Source of the DNA: Thermomicrobiaceae bacterium
GTDB taxonomy: Bacteria; Chloroflexota; Chloroflexia; Thermomicrobiales; Thermomicrobiaceae
Assembly (NCBI GenBank): GCA_007124395.1
Contig: SLFF01000323.1
Location: 1 to 7,759 of the forward strand
Direction: 5' to 3'
Length of the DNA: 7,759 nucleotides
Positions 6,988-7,759 of this stretch are shown here, in pieces. Position 1 is the stretch's first letter; each line of letters starts with the position of its first letter. A model generated the notes under the pieces. It did no database searches and was not told where the DNA came from. It saw nothing but the letters and a program-made list of their open reading frames with translations. A program made the position numbers and the translations under genes.

Positions 6988-7007
6988 TCCAGTACTCGAG
7001 TACCGGA
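6988..7007. repeat. imperfect 20-bp palindrome, possible operator
   Basis: The core GTACTCGAGTAC (6992-7003) is a perfect 12-bp palindrome. After one mismatch (6991/7004) three further pairs continue it (6988-6990 with 7005-7007). It lies between the candidate promoters of the two divergent genes, about 100 nt from each, where a dimeric regulator could affect both. No regulator gene is visible in the window. Confidence 0.4.
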
Positions 7008-7034
7008 CTGACTAGCCAACATGTTCGCCAGACT

Positions 7035-7051
7035 ATGATCCTGCGGGTCAT
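7035..7051. repeat. short inverted repeat upstream of the riboswitch
   Basis: ATGATCC (7035-7041) and GGGTCAT (7045-7051) form a 7-bp stem, one pair being T-G, around TGC. The flanking ACATG (7019-7023) and CATGT (7049-7053) make a second, overlapping inverted repeat. The repeats lie just upstream of, and partly overlap, where the -35 region of the riboswitch transcript would be. They could be part of a protein-binding site. Evidence is limited to symmetry. Confidence 0.3.
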
Positions 7052-7072
7052 GTAGCAGCAGTCTGCAGGCTT

Positions 7073-7078
7073 TACACT
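7073..7078 (+). promoter_or_regulatory. candidate -10 element of the riboswitch transcript
   Basis: TACACT is followed after six bases by A7085, which is also the first base of the aptamer's closing helix, so the RNA could begin directly with the riboswitch. No good -35 hexamer is seen 16-18 nt upstream, and the symmetric sequences there may mean activator dependence. Confidence 0.3.
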
Positions 7079-7084
7079 AACGAC

Positions 7085-7164
7085 AGCTGATAAGGGCAAA
7101 CCCGTCGCGAGGCGGGGACGCAAAGCCATGGATCTCCACACGGGAGACCGCCAGGCCGCCAGTT
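7085..7164 (+). promoter_or_regulatory. cyclic di-GMP-I riboswitch aptamer (GEMM-I)
   Basis: The conserved strings of the class are present in order: AGGGCAAACC (7093-7102), a hairpin CGTC/GGCG (7103-7106 with 7111-7114) closed by a GCGA loop (GNRA, 7107-7110), and GGGACGCAAAGCC (7115-7127). The second arm GG-A-TCTCC / GGAGACC (7130-7137 with 7143-7149) has one bulged A and the loop ACACG. The 3' part reads GCCAGGCCGCCAG (7150-7162). AGCTG (7085-7089) pairs with CAGTT (7160-7164) as the closing helix. In known members the GNRA loop docks into the second arm and c-di-GMP binds at the junction. The aptamer ends about 90 nt before the start codon of the downstream gene, on the same strand. Confidence 0.93.
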
Positions 7165-7190
7165 TCGGGTAGGTCACCCAACAACTGTTG

Positions 7191-7249
7191 CGTTTCACTC
7201 TATGTGGTTTGCCGCTTCGCGGGCATAGCCCATAAGAAAGAGTGGAGCG
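7191..7249 (+). promoter_or_regulatory. ribosome-binding-site sequestering hairpin (riboswitch expression platform)
   Basis: CGTTTCACTCT (7191-7201) can pair along 11 bp with AGAGTGGAGCG (7239-7249), including two G-U pairs. This buries the Shine-Dalgarno GGAG (7244-7247) of the gene starting at 7255. Inside, TATG-GG (7201-7207) can extend with CCCATA (7229-7234), and TGCCGC/GCGGGCA forms an inner hairpin at about 7209-7225. No U-run follows, so a translational switch is favoured over transcription termination. The 26-nt linker from the aptamer can form small hairpins (GGGT/ACCC at 7167-7179, or CAAC/GTTG at 7179-7190). Confidence 0.65.
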
Positions 7250-7254
7250 GACAA

Positions 7255-7759
7255 ATGTTCAAGTTCACGCGGTTTCGATTCGGGTTGCTTGTTGGGCTGG
7301 CAGCACTGCTGGTATTCCCACTGGCCAACTCCCTCGCCTCTTCCCCGACGGGATACGAAGTTGATCCCGAGTTCCAGAGTTACTACGCACAATCTGGAGG
7401 ACTCCCAGTCTTCGGATACGCAGTCTCGGATCCAGGCACAGAAAATGATCGCCTGGTTCAGTACTTCGAGCGACAGCGCCTGGAGCTTCATCCAGAACTC
7501 GCCGGCACACCATACGAAGTTCTGCTCGGCCACCTGGGACTCGAAGAAGCCGAGCGCCGAGGACTTCTCGGTTCAGAAGCCTTCCAACCACGAGCAAGTG
7601 GCAACGGGAACGGTGTCTTCTTTCCGGAAACCGGTCACAACCTAAGCGGATTGTTCAAGGATTACTGGGAGACTCACGGGTTGAACTTCGGAGATTCCGG
7701 GGTTTCCTTCCGCGAATCCCTCGCACTGTTCGGATACCCGATATCGGAAGAATTCACCG
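7255..7759 (+). CDS. secreted repeat protein of Chloroflexota type, c-di-GMP controlled (3' end outside window)
   Basis: The reading frame stays open from ATG 7255 to the window end, giving 168 residues. GGAG at 7244-7247, 7 nt before the ATG, is the ribosome binding site. The N-terminus is a signal peptide: a basic start (MFKFTRFRFG), a hydrophobic core (about 10-23), and a probable cut near SLA-SS (28/29). The mature part begins with a unit reading FQSYYAQSGGLPVFGYAVSD (41-60), then VQYFERQRLELHPEL. A second unit reads VFFPETGHNLSG, then FKDYWETHGL and FGYPISEEF close to the end. These FGYP/YFER repeats recall LGFP-like cell-wall-associated repeats and are frequent in exported Chloroflexota proteins, often beside enzymatic domains; any such domain would lie beyond the window. 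The function is unknown. The upstream c-di-GMP riboswitch suggests a surface or biofilm role. Confidence 0.88.
   Translation, partial: MFKFTRFRFGLLVGLAALLVFPLANSLASSPTGYEVDPEFQSYYAQSGGLPVFGYAVSDPGTENDRLVQYFERQRLELHPELAGTPYEVLLGHLGLEEAERRGLLGSEAFQPRASGNGNGVFFPETGHNLSGLFKDYWETHGLNFGDSGVSFRESLALFGYPISEEFT

Larger units (their letters stand above)
6835..7254. other. 420-nt divergent control region
   Basis: No convincing gene lies here. From left to right it holds the BY-kinase leader and its candidate -10, an imperfect palindrome at 6988-7007, a hairpin-forming repeat at 7035-7051, a candidate -10 at 7073-7078, the c-di-GMP-I aptamer at 7085-7164, and the hairpin at 7191-7249 that covers the ribosome binding site of the next gene. 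The stretch 6890-6985 shows nothing I can name. Confidence 0.75.

Noticed and set aside
7085..7164. Another riboswitch class such as c-di-AMP (ydaO) or cobalamin
   Set aside because: The AGGGCAAACC, GNRA loop and GGGACGCAAAGCC order is specific to c-di-GMP-I.
7191..7249. Rho-independent terminator as riboswitch output
   Set aside because: No U-run follows the hairpin, and its 3' strand is the ribosome binding site itself.
7195..7597. Minus-strand frames overlapping the secreted protein gene
   Set aside because: They run antisense to a frame with signal peptide, ribosome binding site and family repeats.
1..7759. CRISPR arrays, insertion sequences, tandem repeats, toxin-antitoxin pairs
   Set aside because: No regularly spaced direct repeats, terminal inverted repeats around a transposase, or recognisable toxin/antitoxin genes are visible.

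Overview
The window looks like a chromosomal segment of a bacterium of the Chloroflexota, most plausibly a Thermomicrobia/Sphaerobacter-like member. This is inferred from the moderately high GC content, a glycosyltransferase of the chlorobactene-glucosyltransferase (CruC) type, a HemQ of the kind found in monoderm bacteria, and a secreted protein with the FGYPISEEF and YFERxRxE repeats common in Chloroflexota. No transposase, integrase, phage gene or CRISPR array is visible.

Left part (1-3821, + strand): the 3' end of a large two-unit M16 zinc-peptidase-family protein whose second unit has lost all three metal/catalytic residues. A short gap with an extended -10 promoter candidate follows. 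Then comes a two-gene unit: a HemQ/chlorite-dismutase-family protein (probable coproheme decarboxylase, heme synthesis) and, 4 nt later, a membrane-anchored GT2 glycosyltransferase of the CruC/CrtQ type.

Middle (3746-5211): a two-gene unit on the minus strand, made of an unrecognised 83-residue protein and, one base after its stop, a DUF92/TMEM19/VTE6-like membrane protein. The DUF92 gene converges on the glycosyltransferase gene and their coding ends overlap by 76 nt. To the right is a tRNA-Lys(UUU) gene, followed by a 13-bp hairpin that can terminate both the tRNA and the convergent gene beyond it.

Right part (5212-7759): a minus-strand gene for a fused Wzz/BY-kinase (exopolysaccharide chain length and export control) diverges from a plus-strand gene for a secreted repeat protein that runs off the window. 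The 420-nt divergent region holds imperfect palindromes and a clear cyclic-di-GMP-I (GEMM-I) riboswitch. Between the riboswitch and the start codon is a long hairpin that buries the ribosome binding site. The secreted protein is therefore probably controlled by c-di-GMP at translation, beside a surface-polysaccharide gene, which is the most interesting unit here.

A base-level signal cuts across the genes: the octamer GCGATCGC (the cyanobacterial HIP1 word) occurs five times between 2082 and 4919, and the core CGATCG roughly two dozen times in the window by eye, far above what composition predicts.
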